Assembly (NCBI RefSeq): GCF_020740795.1
Contig: NC_067286.1
Coordinates: 2,971,990-3,035,989 of the forward strand
Reading direction: 5' to 3'
Origin: Apus apus
Taxonomy: Eukaryota > Chordata > Aves > Apodiformes > Apodidae
Length of the DNA: 64,000 bases
Shown piece by piece: positions 35,258 to 46,828 of this stretch. The notes under the pieces were generated by a model. The model saw nothing but the letters and a program-made list of their open reading frames with translations, had not been told where the DNA came from and ran no database searches. The position numbers were made by a program, and so were the translations under genes. Position 1 is the first letter of the stretch; each line of letters starts with the position of its first letter.

Positions 35258-38200
35258 GTGGGGGCTGGTGAGAGGAGCCTTGGTGGGCGCTCGGGGACCT
35301 GGCGGGGCTAGGGGTGTCGGGCGGGGCTCTTGGCGAGCTGTGGGTAGGTGTCCGCCCGCGGGGTGGGAGGGGAGGCCCGGGCTTGGGCCTGGGCTTGGGC
35401 CTGGGCTTTCACAGCCGGCAGGAGGGTCTGAGGCGGGAGAAGTGAGGGGTAAAAAGGCGCGTTGTGAGCCCTGGGAAGGGGCGAGGACGGAGAAGGGCGA
35501 GGAAAATGTCTCCTCTTTGCTCTTACTGAGCGACCGTTTCATCTCAGCTCTTCCACCGTCTGGAAACTGGACCGGGAGTTGGGAGCTTGGGAGTTCTCTG
35601 CCTTGTTCTTGTGGAAGTGCTGAGCTGTTTTGCAGAGCGGGTTGTTGGCAAGTGATTGTAAGCTGTTCTTGTAGAGGGCACTGTTCATAACGGCATCTTT
35701 TTTCACATCAGTGTTATGTGATATCTCTAAATACAGTTGCATTTCAGAGAAGATACAGACTGGTTTTGTTGCTGTGAGCTGCTGGTGTGCAGCGTGAGCT
35801 TGGTGTGGAATGAAAATAATGGTAAAAGTAGTTGTTCTCTCTTCCCAGGTTTCATGGTGAGGGGTATCAGGAGGGGTATGCTGAAGGCAGTCAAGCTGGA
35901 GTTGTTGAGGGAAGGAGGTATGGATCACTCCATGGTGCCAAGATTGGCTCTGAGGTAAATGGGAAAATGATTCAGAATCACAATGTTTTTGTCACTAGGA
36001 AATTATTGTAACACAGAAGCTGTTGGGCAAGGTCTGATATATTGATCTGAGGCTTGCTGTGTTACACTGCTTTGTGTGTGTCTAAGAGGGCCCTTGAAAC
36101 TGGCTTAGAGGTGGTATTTTTATTTGAAAAGTTAAATAGATGGTTTGGTGCTTCTGAGCTTATTTCCTCTACGAGCTTTCAATTACTTGTTTTTTCTGAA
36201 AGAGAGGACAGTAAGAGACAAAAATCAGACAAGCTTGCTCAGAGAAAAAAAAAAGATGGCCTGTGCATTTATTTTTGGAACCCAAAATGGTGGTGAAAAG
36301 CTCCCCTGTGCCATTTTCTGTGGCTCAGCACTAGGGAAAAACACAGAACATTGAGACACTTTGGGTGGAGAACCATGAAGGGACAATTCTGAGTGAGTCT
36401 GTTGCACTCTTTGTTGTTGCTAATAACAGTCGAGGTTGAGGTTTGAGGCACTGTTATTCTTTTGGCTCATGGAGGCACTTCTGTGCATGCCTGGATCAAA
36501 AAGCCTTCTAGAAATGAAAGGACTGGAAGTGAAAAGGTGGTGTGGTGACTTGAGGTGTCTCACGTGTCTGACTTCAGCTCAGTGTGTGTTCAGTGCTGTA
36601 CAATGTAGTTACAGTATTTTTGGACCTGGACTGGATTTTTTTCAGCTTTGATGGGAAGCTGTGTTCCAGGATTCATGGCAGGCCTTACTTCAAGTCCAGC
36701 ACCACAAATCTTAAGTCTGTTTGATTTGTTGAAGCCTTTGGGTAATTTGGCAATTTGCCCTTTTGGTGTTATCAGGTGTCAGAAAGTGAACTGCCTTCAG
36801 AAAGAACAGTAGCAATGGCATGAAGCCATTTTGAAATGGAGAAGGTAAACTGTTAAATTCTGAAAGGATGATGATTTTAAAATTCTGGTCTGCATTTGGG
36901 TGTGATGGAGAGATGTGCAGTGATGGAATGTTTTCCAACTTAAGCTACAACTGTGTAGTTCCAAGGTGAGAATGTTAAACAGCAGCCTCCGAAGCTGGAC
37001 AGTTTTGTACCAATGATCCTAGACAGACCATAATAATAGAATTATAGAATAGTTTGGGTTGGAAGTGACTTAAAGGTCATTAGTTCCAACCCTCTACATG
37101 GGCAGGGACACCTCCCACCAGCCCAGGTTGCTCCAAGCCCCATCCAACCTGCCCTTCAACACTTCCAGGGATGGGGCAGCCACAGCTTCCCTGGGCAACC
37201 TGGGCCAGGGTCCCACCACCTGTTTCTCTTTGGGAAGCTGCAGAGGACAGGAGGATTGCAGGCAGTGAGTCATCTTAAGTGAGAGAAAGAGTGACTTGGG
37301 TAATCTTGGAGCTGTCAGTCTTTTTTGTGTCTTGGGCAAAATTATGGTGCTGATCTGGTATTGGCCTTTGATAGCCAATTAAATACGTTATAATTAAAGT
37401 GTATCTGGTTTGGGGCACGTCCCTCAGTCAGGCTTAGATGCAGCATCTGCTTGGGCTCCAGCAGGAGACTGGCACTGCACTCCTGTGGTGGAACAGTCCT
37501 ACTTAAGCTGAGCAAGTCAGTGGCTAAGTGTGCAGGGGCCAGGTGTGTTTTACCATAGCAGCTTGTGTTCACCACAGTGGCAACTGCTGCATCTCTCAGT
37601 TATGTCCATTTACTTTTAGTCCTTAAGCAGTTTGGGGCCCTGCAGATTGAGTATCTGCCAGTGAAAAATTAACTGGAAGCCTCACTTCAAATGTGCTTGA
37701 GCACTTGGTGGGTTGTTAAGTCCCAAACCCATGTTTCACCCTTAAGAAGAAGCTCCACCATGTACTTTAACAATTATAGCCAACAAAAGACTGGAAATAT
37801 CAAACACTCCCACTCTGAAGTGGTTTGCAGGCTACAGGAGCCTACACATCCAACAGTGTTGTGTAAGTTTAGGTGACAGGAGTATGCACGTGCAGTTTAT
37901 GGACCAGAGTGGGATTAGGCTGTAACTTTGGACTTAGTTTTCCAAGTCAGATAACTTTTGTTCCAGATGTCTGTGTTGTTTTTCTGTGAATGCTGAGTCA
38001 CTTCTGAAAGGGAGACTCCAGCTGACTTACCCAGTTGGTGCATTCAAGAACTTACCTACATTCCTGTTTCATTTGGTGTCCAAAGTTGTCGTGAGAAGTT
38101 CTGGCAGTAAGGCTGGCTTAGTCAGCTCCACGTGCTTCTTTCTGATTCCATGCACCCCTTTTAAATTAAACTGGTAAACTTGTTTGTGTATTAACTCAGA

Positions 38201-40147
38201 AAAAAGAGTGTTTTCCTTTTTTGGGTGACTTGGGAGCTCCCTGAGCCCACCTGATGCACCTTTTTGTAGGGCTGTGTGTGGGCTGCTTAAACTGACGTAG
38301 AGCTGTAAAAACAAATACCCAAAGGTCTTAAATACTTTGTTTTCTAACAAGTTTCCTGACTCTTGTACTGTGGAACTCAGCCCTCATTTATCCTACTGTA
38401 ATGCATTGGACTTCCCAGCATAGAAACATACTTGTTTCCTGAAGAAAGAGATACAATGTAGTGCTTTATTTTTGTTTGACTATATATATACTACATGGAT
38501 ATTTTTTCCCCTGGTGACATTCTGCTACATTCCCAGATTGGCTGCTACCTGGGCTTTGCACTGACATGGCACTGTCTGCTCCAGAAATGCACAGATGAAA
38601 AGAGCAGGTAAGGTGAAAAAAAAAAAGGTATATTTACTTCTAATCCTGTTTCAAATTATGCTGCCCAGTTTTGCCTCTTTCCCACTATAAAGAAATGGTG
38701 AAAGACAGAAAAAAGGTGAGCAGGGGACCACCAGGAGGGTATCCTGCTGGACCATATGATACTGCAAAGAGGACAGTGGAACTTGGTGTCTTCAGCCTGC
38801 AGAAGAAAAGGAAGATACCTTGTTGTACCACATAAGGGGGAAGTTCTAGAAAAGATGGAGTCATGTTCCTTGCAGAAGTGCACAGTGAAAGGGAAATAGG
38901 CAACTTTCACAACTTGAAACAAGGTCTAATGGAGCATAAGGAGAAGGTCCTTTCCAGTGCAGGCAGCAAAGGGCTGGGACAAGTTGTCCAGAGAGACTCT
39001 GGAACCTCTGTCTTAGCAGATTTTAAAAACCTCTTTGGAGATAGCCCTGAGCAACCTTGTGTAGCTTTGCAGCTAGTCCAGCTTCCACAGAAGGTGGACT
39101 GGACCTACCTCCTGCTGTCCCTTCCAATCTACATGTTTCCATGACTTACTTTCTCTGTAATTTTTTTTTCCTGTCTAGTTCTGATTAATTAATCTGACAT
39201 AATTGCCACCACATTGTCAGCCATTCTGATACGTGTTCTGCTGAGCTTTTTTATTGCATGTCTTTATTTTGCTCAGTCATCTAATCAATATTTCTGAAGA
39301 TTCTTGAGTATTTCTCAACTTTTGGCAAGGAGGTTAAAAGGGAAACCTTGACTTTGTCAATTGTGCTACAGCTTGATTTCTGATTATGGCTTGAATAAGT
39401 ATCAAATGCTCACTCTCAGTTTGCTCGATGGGAGAAGTTGAATTAAAGAGGGATGGAGGGCTGGGTCTATGCTCTGAATAATTATGTGTATTAGTATAAT
39501 TGTCCTACTGACAGATTGAAAAAAATGTACTAGGCTCATTGGTCTTTCAGTTTTGATTTGATTTTAAAAAATTATTTATTTTTTATTTTACTTTATTTTT
39601 TTAGCAAAAAGATGAGGGCTCTGGATTCATTAATAGGGATGATTCAGAAATTCCCATATGAGGACCCCACTTATGATAAGCTGCAAGAAGATCTGGAAAA
39701 AATCAGAGGAAAATTTAAACAGGTTTGTAGGATTAAGTTGTTACTTTAGCACAAAAGAATATTAGTTTCTGGAAATATTTAGTCTCTAAACCCACTCAAA
39801 CTACAGTATTTGTGCAGAGCAACTGTTGTGCTCTTTTTATAATGGTAAAAAATACTTGAAGTGAGTTAAGTGAAAGTACTTGATAGTTGAAAATTCTCCA
39901 ACCAGTAGTGAATGCAAAATGAAAGCCAAATATCTTTTAAAAGGAAAATTGAAAATATTATTTGACAATGAATTAAAGGTGGTTCCAGAAGAAGAGAAAT
40001 GGAGGATTGAGGAGTTTTGTTGAACAGTCTTCTTGGAAAAAAAGACACTTTGAAACACTTTTGTGTATTCTTTTTTAGGTTTGTTCAATGCTAAATGTTC
40101 AGTCTGGTTTTAGAATTGGTACTGAAAGATCTTCACTAACATTTTGA
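35193..40147 (+). CDS. LTO1: LTO1 (ORAOV1), ABCE1 maturation factor, five coding exons
   Basis: Exons 35193-35257, 35849-35954, 38537-38607, 39605-39722 and 40079-40147 join in frame to 142 aa; human LTO1 has 137. Seen: LFDEIVMAEERFHGEGY, then a perfect deca-GX3 array with glycines every four residues from 27 to 63 (ten glycines), then SLIGMIQKFPYEDPTYDKL and KIRGKFKQVCSMLNVQ. Known: LTO1 pairs with YAE1 through this array. The complex adapts the cytosolic Fe-S assembly machinery to ABCE1/Rli1, a ribosome-recycling ATPase, so it is an essential housekeeping protein. The ATG at 35193 has a strong context (g at -3, g at +4) and fits the family's short N-terminus; the upstream in-frame ATG at 35175 has a weaker context and would add MPRGRA. 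The C-terminus is LTF, close to the tripeptide used for recognition by the Fe-S targeting complex. Confidence 0.96.
35258..35848 (+). other. LTO1: LTO1 intron 1
   Basis: 591 bp; the first 200 bp are CpG- and G-rich (see the G-rich repeat), then the sequence turns AT-rich. No other feature seen. Confidence 0.9.
35379..35408 (+). repeat. LTO1: 12-bp G-rich tandem repeat in LTO1 intron 1
   Basis: Two and a half copies of gggcttgggcct: five GGG tracts separated by 3-nt loops on the coding strand, which suits G-quadruplex formation. Confidence 0.8.
35849..35954 (+). CDS. LTO1: LTO1 coding exon 2
   Basis: 106 nt, acceptor ctcttcccag, donor gag|gtaaat. It encodes FHGEGYQEGYAEGSQ through HGAKIGSE, eight of the ten glycines of the deca-GX3 array. 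Confidence 0.95.
35955..38536 (+). other. LTO1: LTO1 intron 2
   Basis: A 2.58-kb GT-AG intron with one minus-oriented CR1 (37036-37222); the rest is unremarkable single-copy-looking sequence. Confidence 0.9.
37036..37222 (-). mobile_element. CR1 LINE 3' end, minus orientation, in LTO1 intron 2
   Basis: tagaattatagaatagtttg, gggcagggacacctcccacc, and gggatggggcagccacagct. Same subfamily as the copy at 10224-10572 but shorter. Confidence 0.92.
38537..38607 (+). CDS. LTO1: LTO1 coding exon 3
   Basis: 71 nt, acceptor acattcccag, donor gcag|gtaagg. It encodes IGCYLGFALTWHCLLQKC and DEKS, with the last two glycines of the array. Confidence 0.94.
38608..39604 (+). other. LTO1: LTO1 intron 3
   Basis: 997 bp, of which about 370 bp is a diverged plus-oriented CR1 (38770-39142). 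It ends in a long T-rich polypyrimidine tract. Confidence 0.9.
38770..39142 (+). mobile_element. Old CR1 LINE 3' end, plus orientation, in LTO1 intron 3
   Basis: ttcagcctgcagaagaaaag, caggcagcaaagggctggga, aagttgtccagagagactct and cttccaatctacatg fit a diverged CR1 tail. The left limit is uncertain. Confidence 0.75.
39605..39722 (+). CDS. LTO1: LTO1 coding exon 4
   Basis: 118 nt. The acceptor follows a long T-rich tract (tttttttag). It encodes KKMRALDSLIGMIQKFPYED and on to KIRGKFKQ, the most conserved block outside the GX3 array. The donor cag|gtttgt is weak (T at +3). Confidence 0.94.
39723..40078 (+). other. LTO1: LTO1 intron 4
   Basis: 356 bp, bounded by AG|GTTTGT at both ends. Reading through adds VCRIKLLL and a stop. 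Nothing else recognised. Confidence 0.85.
40079..40147 (+). CDS. LTO1: LTO1 coding exon 5 and stop
   Basis: 69 nt including TGA. The acceptor is tattcttttttag. It encodes VCSMLNVQSGFRIGTERSS and LTF, aligning with the human C-terminus FCSLLNVQ...LSF. It is short and has no methionine start of its own, so it is easily missed by ORF-based calling. Confidence 0.9.
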   Translation, partial: VCSMLNVQSGFRIGTERSSLTF

Positions 40148-41364
40148 ATGTAACAGATGAAGATAAGCATGGATGACCAAGGAAGAAACATTTAAAATCC
40201 CCAGATAACTGGAAGAGTGTTTATCTACTCTTAACTTAAACAAAACCAAAATAGTGGAGAGGTGCTAAATTTCAAAGGGGAAAGGGAAATGAGCACTGAC
40301 CTTGCAATAGTACTTCTCAAATGTAATTTAACTTTTATTATCTCCAGATTTTATTTAGGATCACTGAAATACCAGTGTGTAAACTTGGGAAATAGTTGCT
40401 TTAATCCCTCACTAGCCTTGCACTGATAGATGAATTCCTCACAATGAAAACATAGGCATTTGCAAAGTCTCCCTATTGAAAGGGTGTATGTTATTTAAAA
40501 ATCTGTGAGTGCAGATCATTCAGTTTACACAATGTGTAGATACTGTAGGTGAAGGAAAGTAAAACATAATGAATTGCCTGCAGACTTTGCAGTGAGAAAC
40601 ATTTTTGTGGGTAGAGAGTAGCCTGACAAATGGTGTCAGAATGTGAAGGAGAAGGGTTAAGAGACCTGCTCAGAAAGCAGCTGCAACTCAGAACATGGAA
40701 TTTGCACTTTCCACTAGTTCTGCAGACTGATCCAGTGTGGGGGGAAAAACCCAACAACCCCCCAAAAACCAAATTTAAGTGATTGGTGATAAAAACATGA
40801 CTACCAGAAGAGCTGTGATACTGATGTACTGTATTTATTAGAGCTTTTTATCAAGGAATAGCTCTTTATTTTCCAGTCTTGAAAATACACTCTTTATTCT
40901 CATTCCAAAGAATGGATGCAGACAGCTGGATGGATTCAGCTGGGCTAGTTCAAGAGAAATACAGTCAGTTATTTTACCTGGAGCATGTTTTTTGGCTGGG
41001 CTGCTAGGTGGCTTTGCCCACCATTTGTAATACAGTTATATACTGAATTCTAGAAGACCTTTCCTCAGTTGTAGCACATGCATGTCTGGCTAAGTCTACA
41101 TGACATGAGGAGAGATTTGGCCACTGTGCAGAGCAAGCCAGCTTAGGGGAAGGACATGTTTTAATACTGCCAGACCCTTCACCAGCACTGCTTCGTGCCA
41201 TCTAGACCATAGGTATCCATTTATTTCAAAATAATCTGTGTTTCCTGAGTATGCCAATATCAGAGGCTTTGTTTTTTTGGTTGCTGGTGCACGTTTTTGT
41301 GTTTCTTTAATGATCTTAAATGGTTTAAGTGTTCAAACAGCTTTGACACACATAGTGAGTGTCA

Positions 41365-41378
41365 GGGCCATCTAGTGG
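41365..41378 (-). promoter_or_regulatory. CTCF-like motif (13/14) downstream of LTO1
   Basis: GGGCCATCTAGTGG against SYGCCMYCTRSTGG, with one mismatch at the second base. Same orientation as the motif in the LTO1 promoter. Confidence 0.5.
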
Positions 41379-41507
41379 AGGAGGTCGTTGTATCGGGTAA
41401 GAAACAGATCATAAGAGTTCACAAATATTTATAGTTAAAAGTTGTTAAAACAGTACAGAACATCTGTACACATGAGACAGCTCAACAAATGGTGTGTATT
41501 TCTCTGA

Positions 41508-41513
41508 AATAAA
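41508..41513 (+). terminator. LTO1: Candidate LTO1 polyadenylation signal AATAAA
   Basis: First plus-strand AATAAA after the stop codon, 1.36 kb downstream. A later alternative is at 41957-41962. Confidence 0.35.
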
Positions 41514-44500
41514 GGAATACTGAGGTAGGCTTCATTTGTAGTTGTTTCCTCACTGGGAGACCTTGGAAGGGACATGACAGCGTTGATGATCTCTTCGTTT
41601 AGGGCAGTTTGAGTGCAGTTGGATTCTAATTGTTAGGCAGCTAAACCACTGGGAACCAGAACAAGCACCAAAATGCAAGTACCTGAAAATAGAAGCAAAA
41701 CAAAATAGTGTATCCTGTAATCTCAGTACATAGATAGGCACAAACCAGAAAGATTACATGCTAGGGAAAAGAAAAAGCTGATTAAACTCCATCATCACTT
41801 CAGAGAAATCCCAACTTGAAAAAGTTGTCTCTGCATCCACAAACCAGTTTGGTTTTGCAAATCAAAGTATTTTACCTGTTTACTTCAAAGTAATGAAAGG
41901 TACTACGTGTTCATCTGTGATTGACCCTCTCTTTTTAACCCACAAATAATGCTTTAAATAAACTCCCCCTGGATCTTGGTCTAAAAAAGGCAGGTTTGTT
42001 GTTCTTCTGAATGATAGGACGAAGATACAATTGCTGGAGGTTTAAGTATTCATGTTTTAAAGTGTGGCCTTTTTTGGAATCTTTGTATGTGATTTACAAA
42101 AATGTATGTAAAAGCAAGGGAAGGCATCAAAGTATCTGTGAAGCATTTGATTACTAGAATGTGTAAGATCTGTGTAGAATGTGCAAAGTGCTGCTCTGGA
42201 GATTGTATCCAAAACCAAATTCTTTTTGTTCTACCAAAGAGAGAAAGGATCTTAGCAGATCAAGCATTTAATGACTGTTATTTTGAAAACTGGTTTGGTG
42301 GCTGATTTTCTTGTATTACTTTTAATTTCCTTTATAACAAATGTACATTATTAGACTATATTCTTTATATATGTATATATGTACATATTTAACCCTAAAG
42401 ATTGTATTCCAGCTGGGATATGCCAAATTCAGGGTTGCCTGTTAGGTCTTTCATTTAGCTCCATATGTACCAATGGAGTCTCTTTTTCCTGGAGTCTGTA
42501 TTTTTCTGAATATCTTCTGTCTCGTGTCCTGATGGTGTTTATTAAATGAGGTACAGTTTAAAATTCTGTTGGCTTTGTAGTCATGTACTTCCTTTGGTGC
42601 CAACGTTCTAACCTGTTTTCTGAACTGAGTTGTGGGGTTTTCTGTGATGTTGGGGGCTGTAACTGGGGAATCTCCACAGCAGGTTTTTTATACTTTATTT
42701 ACAGCGAAGGAGTTAAACCCCAAGAATACTGATTTGCCTTAACCATGTGAGATGTTTAATGTGACTCATTACAAATAATTTTGAGTACTTGAAGACATCA
42801 GAATATTCTTCTTGTCAACGTCAGGAGTGGCTACAAGTACCTGGCTTTTTTGCATGTTTATTTTTTTGCCTGTTTCTCAGATCAGTCACCTAGAAAATGA
42901 GGAACATTGCAGTTAGCAAACACCTGTGAAAGGAGTGTGCTTAGGCCAACTAGAATGCTACTGGGGAAAAAAAAAAAGTCTATCAAAATTTTGAAAACCA
43001 GTATTGGATTTGGTGAGATAGAAGCATATGGGTTCTCTCAGCACCTTTCCTGTAATGGTAACAAATGAAGACAAGTTCATATAAATGGCTTCATTAGTTT
43101 CAAACCCTGCTTTATTCATCCTGTGTCTTGAATGGTCAGGACTCTGGTGGCAGCAAGTGTTGCACTGTAATTAAAGACTCTATCAGAAGATCTGTCCACA
43201 GAGAGGCTGAATAAAGCTTTGATGGAGCACGGTCATTCAGACATTGCCTGCTTTGAATGCTTGACTGTGCAACTTAAGTATTGCCTTAAAGACTGGGTGA
43301 AAAAGATATGGGGGGAAAAACCCCACAATCTTGCAGATTATAATATTGGCCATTAATAAAGTGGGACATAGAGATTGTGGCTCTGTGCTGTATCATCAAA
43401 CAGGTTTGAAATTTTGCAGAAGTATTTGACCTGGGAAGAACAGTTGAGATAGGATTTTTTTTTGCCAGAATTAATCAAGTTGCTAAGACTTAAAAATACA
43501 TGTCTGTATTCACCACCTCTAGTTATTGCACAGTAGATAGGGAGGAATGCTTGAAACATTTAACTTATAAATGTCTGACTTGCCTGGGCTGCGTTCTAGC
43601 TTGTTTTGAATCTTCATGATCATCTCAGTTGAAGTCGTAGACTACAGAGTTTTATTAAAAGGTGGATAGAAAGCTAATTACTGCTAGTGTTCTGGAGTCA
43701 CTGCAGTCCAGGAGACTTGTAATTTTTCTTTCTATGATACATGATGAATACAAGAAATAGTGAGTTTTGAGGCATCAGCAGAAAAAAGTACACTCTGCCA
43801 ACAGTGCATTCATTCCCTGCAGAGCTGCATGCTGATCCACTGCCATCTGGATAATCAGCTGCTAATAGCAAATCAGCCATCTCTAGAACATGTAAATCTG
43901 ACTTGGGAGGTTAACTGTGTCATTGTACTAGGTCAGTACAGTAAAAAAAAAATAAATAGGATGGAGTTGGTTAAAGCTTTCTAGTAAAATCCATAAATAA
44001 AGCACTTGTTCTAGCTTCATTAAACAGCATCTTTTTTTTTTTGTTCTAAATTGTAATGTGAAGGGGACCAGTCTCAGCTTTGAATGAGCATGTGTAGCCA
44101 AGAGAAATGAGTGAAATAAATTAGAAAAAAGATCTGGGTGTGTTTAAAAATCAACCCTGTAGGAGCCATCTGGCTCATTCAAATCCTGTTATGTTTTTCT
44201 GAAACAAGGTTATGATATTTTACCTGTGGATGTGTAAGGAAAGTCTGACTTCTCATTTTGCCATGCTTGTTTGGTTATGTGAGGTTTTGTTCTAAATTGC
44301 TATTGAGGTATGAAATCCAGAAGCAATAGTGTGTTCTAGTGTGCACATAGAACCTGCATAAACTCATGTTGTTAGCTGTATATATATAATTTAGAAGAAG
44401 AAGAACAAAGACTGGGTTAAACACTGTATTTTTGTAGGATTATTTTTGGTGAGTACACCTTCTGGTCTATGTCTTTGGGTTTCTACAACGGTAGCACATT

Positions 44501-46798
44501 TTCATTGATTACTTTAAAATAGATTACATTGAGATAAAGTTTAGGTTCAGTTTTTCAGTAGATCAATTCCAAAGTTTATAAATATATAGGTTTTGATTTT
44601 TGAAGAGGTGCAAGAGAGAGTTTGAGCCCTGTGATGTATCAATGGATGCTGATTTACACTTTGGCTGTAAACACAGCTTCCTTGATTGGAACAAAGGGAG
44701 ATCTGTCTGTCCAAAGTCAGTCTGCACCCTACTACTCTACTGTGCTGTAGAGTAAGAACTGATACCCTTTTAAGATAGGACTTACCCCCCAGAAGGAGAT
44801 AAAATAATCCAAATTATCAAAGTTTTAAATCCATAAAACCTATTCTGTTGACATCTTCTTGTTCAGCATGCTTCTACATCCATTTTGGAGTCCTTTTTCA
44901 GTGTAGAGTTTTAATACCTATCTCCATATTAAGGTACACAAGAAAATAACATTAAGCTTGGTATTTTTATGTATAAAAATCATGCAGCTACAGACCTGGA
45001 TCTTACATTTATTCATTTCTTTACTCACAAGGTGCCAAAGCTGTATATTTTATTAGATGCAACCTTCTGTTTCAAGTTCTGATTCAATAATCTGTGATTC
45101 TTTTCTAGTTCTATTCAGTTTATTCTCAAATAAAAGTGGGTGCTTTCTTCCTGGGTGGCTTGTTTGAATGCTTGTGGGGTTTTTCTGTAGTGTCCTGTAA
45201 TTACTTGGTAGTGTTGTGTGCTTGAAAGAGAATATTGATGATACTAACATGACATTTTCTGGAGATAAAGGTGTGGGAAAGCAAGGCAAGGATAAGACTC
45301 CCTGTCAGGGTAGTTTCTTAAACAGGTTCTGTGATGGTAGCAGCATTTTTGACAGAGTGCTGGTGTGCCTAATGATCTTAAGGGTATAGTTTGACATCTG
45401 CTGGAATATTAGAATTATCTGAAGTTCCTCTGGATTAGAATCTCTATTTCTGAGGGGAGTTTGTTCACGGCACTTCAGAGAAGGTTATGACAAAGCTGGA
45501 TCAGGCAGATAGAGAAATGTGTATGTGATACTGTGTCTCATCCTGATCTTCTTCAAGAGAAAGGCTTTGGTTTGAAATAAAAGGTTTAATACTTCTACTG
45601 ATGTTATGGTTCTTCATATTCTTGATGTTGCTCAGTATGAATGTTAGTGCCTTTTGAATATTGCCAGTTGCAACTTCTTATGGCAATGGGCTCTGGTCTA
45701 ATTACAGCCTAAAACTTCAGCTTCCACTGTTTGGCAAGTAACCATGAAGATTCTCATTTTACAGTCTGCCAGAGTTGTTTATTTAATGGATAAAGTTATG
45801 ACAGTACACATTACCACAGAAATGTATGTATCTCCAGAGAAAATGGAGATTTGGGGGGTGTGAAATGAGTTCCGTGGCAAGTTTCCCATTTCAAGTTTTG
45901 GTGTCTAGGATTGACATACAAAGGCCCAACAGAGCAATCTGGTACAGAAGTGCTTCAGTGTGTCCCACTGTTTGGAACTGCAGAACCAGCTCAGCCTCTA
46001 TTGATGTTAATAACAAAAACCAGTCTTCTGAGTCTAGAACTCATGCACTCAGACTTGAAAATAATGGTTTCCTTAGCAGAGACAAGGAGGGATCTGGGAG
46101 CCCTTGGATTCTTGGGGATTGTCTAGGCTGCACTGTGCAATGGGGTGATACCTGGGCTGAAATGAAAGCCAGCTTAACACAGCAGGCAGAGCATCCCTGT
46201 GTTAGAACAAGGCACTGATCTAGCTGATGTACAGTGCTGTTAAATACCCAAATAAGCTTTGTTTTAACACTGCTTATAGAATTAGTTCTTTAGTAGCCAA
46301 CTTGAATATCTCTTTGGCATCACACCATGAATATTCCTGCCTTAATCACAGGGGTGTCTATTCCCTAAGTGGAATAATTACATTCTTGCAGCAGTTTTCA
46401 TCCTAGGATTCTTGCAGTAGTTTGCAGCTCCTGAACATACATAGAGCTGTACCAAATGAGGTAATGCTATGCAGAAGGGAAACATGGTCAGTAAACTTCT
46501 CAGAAACAAATCCAACATAGGCAACTTTGGAAATCTTCATTAACATGAAGTTTTACCTGTTCATTCTCATGAAGTATATGAAAGTAAAAAAAAACAACCT
46601 ATAGTGCCACTTGATTCAGAAGTGGCTTGCTCTGTGGTGGTTTTAATTGTTCTCTTGTATTTCATATATAATTCACCAATAATATATCCTTCTGTGTATC
46701 TCTTTTTGGCATGGCAAAACTGCCTGCAGAAGAATTCTGAATAGGTGTCAGAAACAGCACATAGCTTTTGTTTTGAGAAATTGTTAGAGACATTTTTG

Positions 46799-46828
46799 TT
46801 TCTCAAACAAATTGTTTTGTTTGAGAAA
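46799..46828. repeat. 13-bp perfect inverted repeat with 4-nt loop
   Basis: TTTCTCAAACAAA (46799-46811), loop ttgt, and its exact complement (46816-46828). A partial extra copy of the right arm sits 30 bp upstream (ttttgttttgagaaattg). Confidence 0.9.

Larger units (their letters stand above)
34860..35480. promoter_or_regulatory. LTO1: CpG island promoter of LTO1
   Basis: CpG-dense, TATA-less sequence covering exon 1. It contains a C12 run (34947-34958), GC/CACCC boxes, two NRF1-type palindromes and a YY1-like start-codon context. This composition is typical of broadly expressed genes. Boundaries are by eye. Confidence 0.75.
40148..41530 (+). other. LTO1: LTO1 3'UTR (tentative)
   Basis: The first AATAAA downstream of the LTO1 stop is at 41508-41513 (gaaataaagg); a second is at 41957-41962. 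Either could end the transcript, so the 3' limit is uncertain. Confidence 0.35.

Noticed and set aside
35379-35408. Interstitial telomere-like repeat
   Set aside because: Units are gggctt/gggcct, not ttaggg; treated as a G-rich tandem repeat.
35539-35928. 129-codon minus-strand ORF over LTO1 intron 1 and exon 2
   Set aside because: Antisense to a recognised exon, with no family resemblance.
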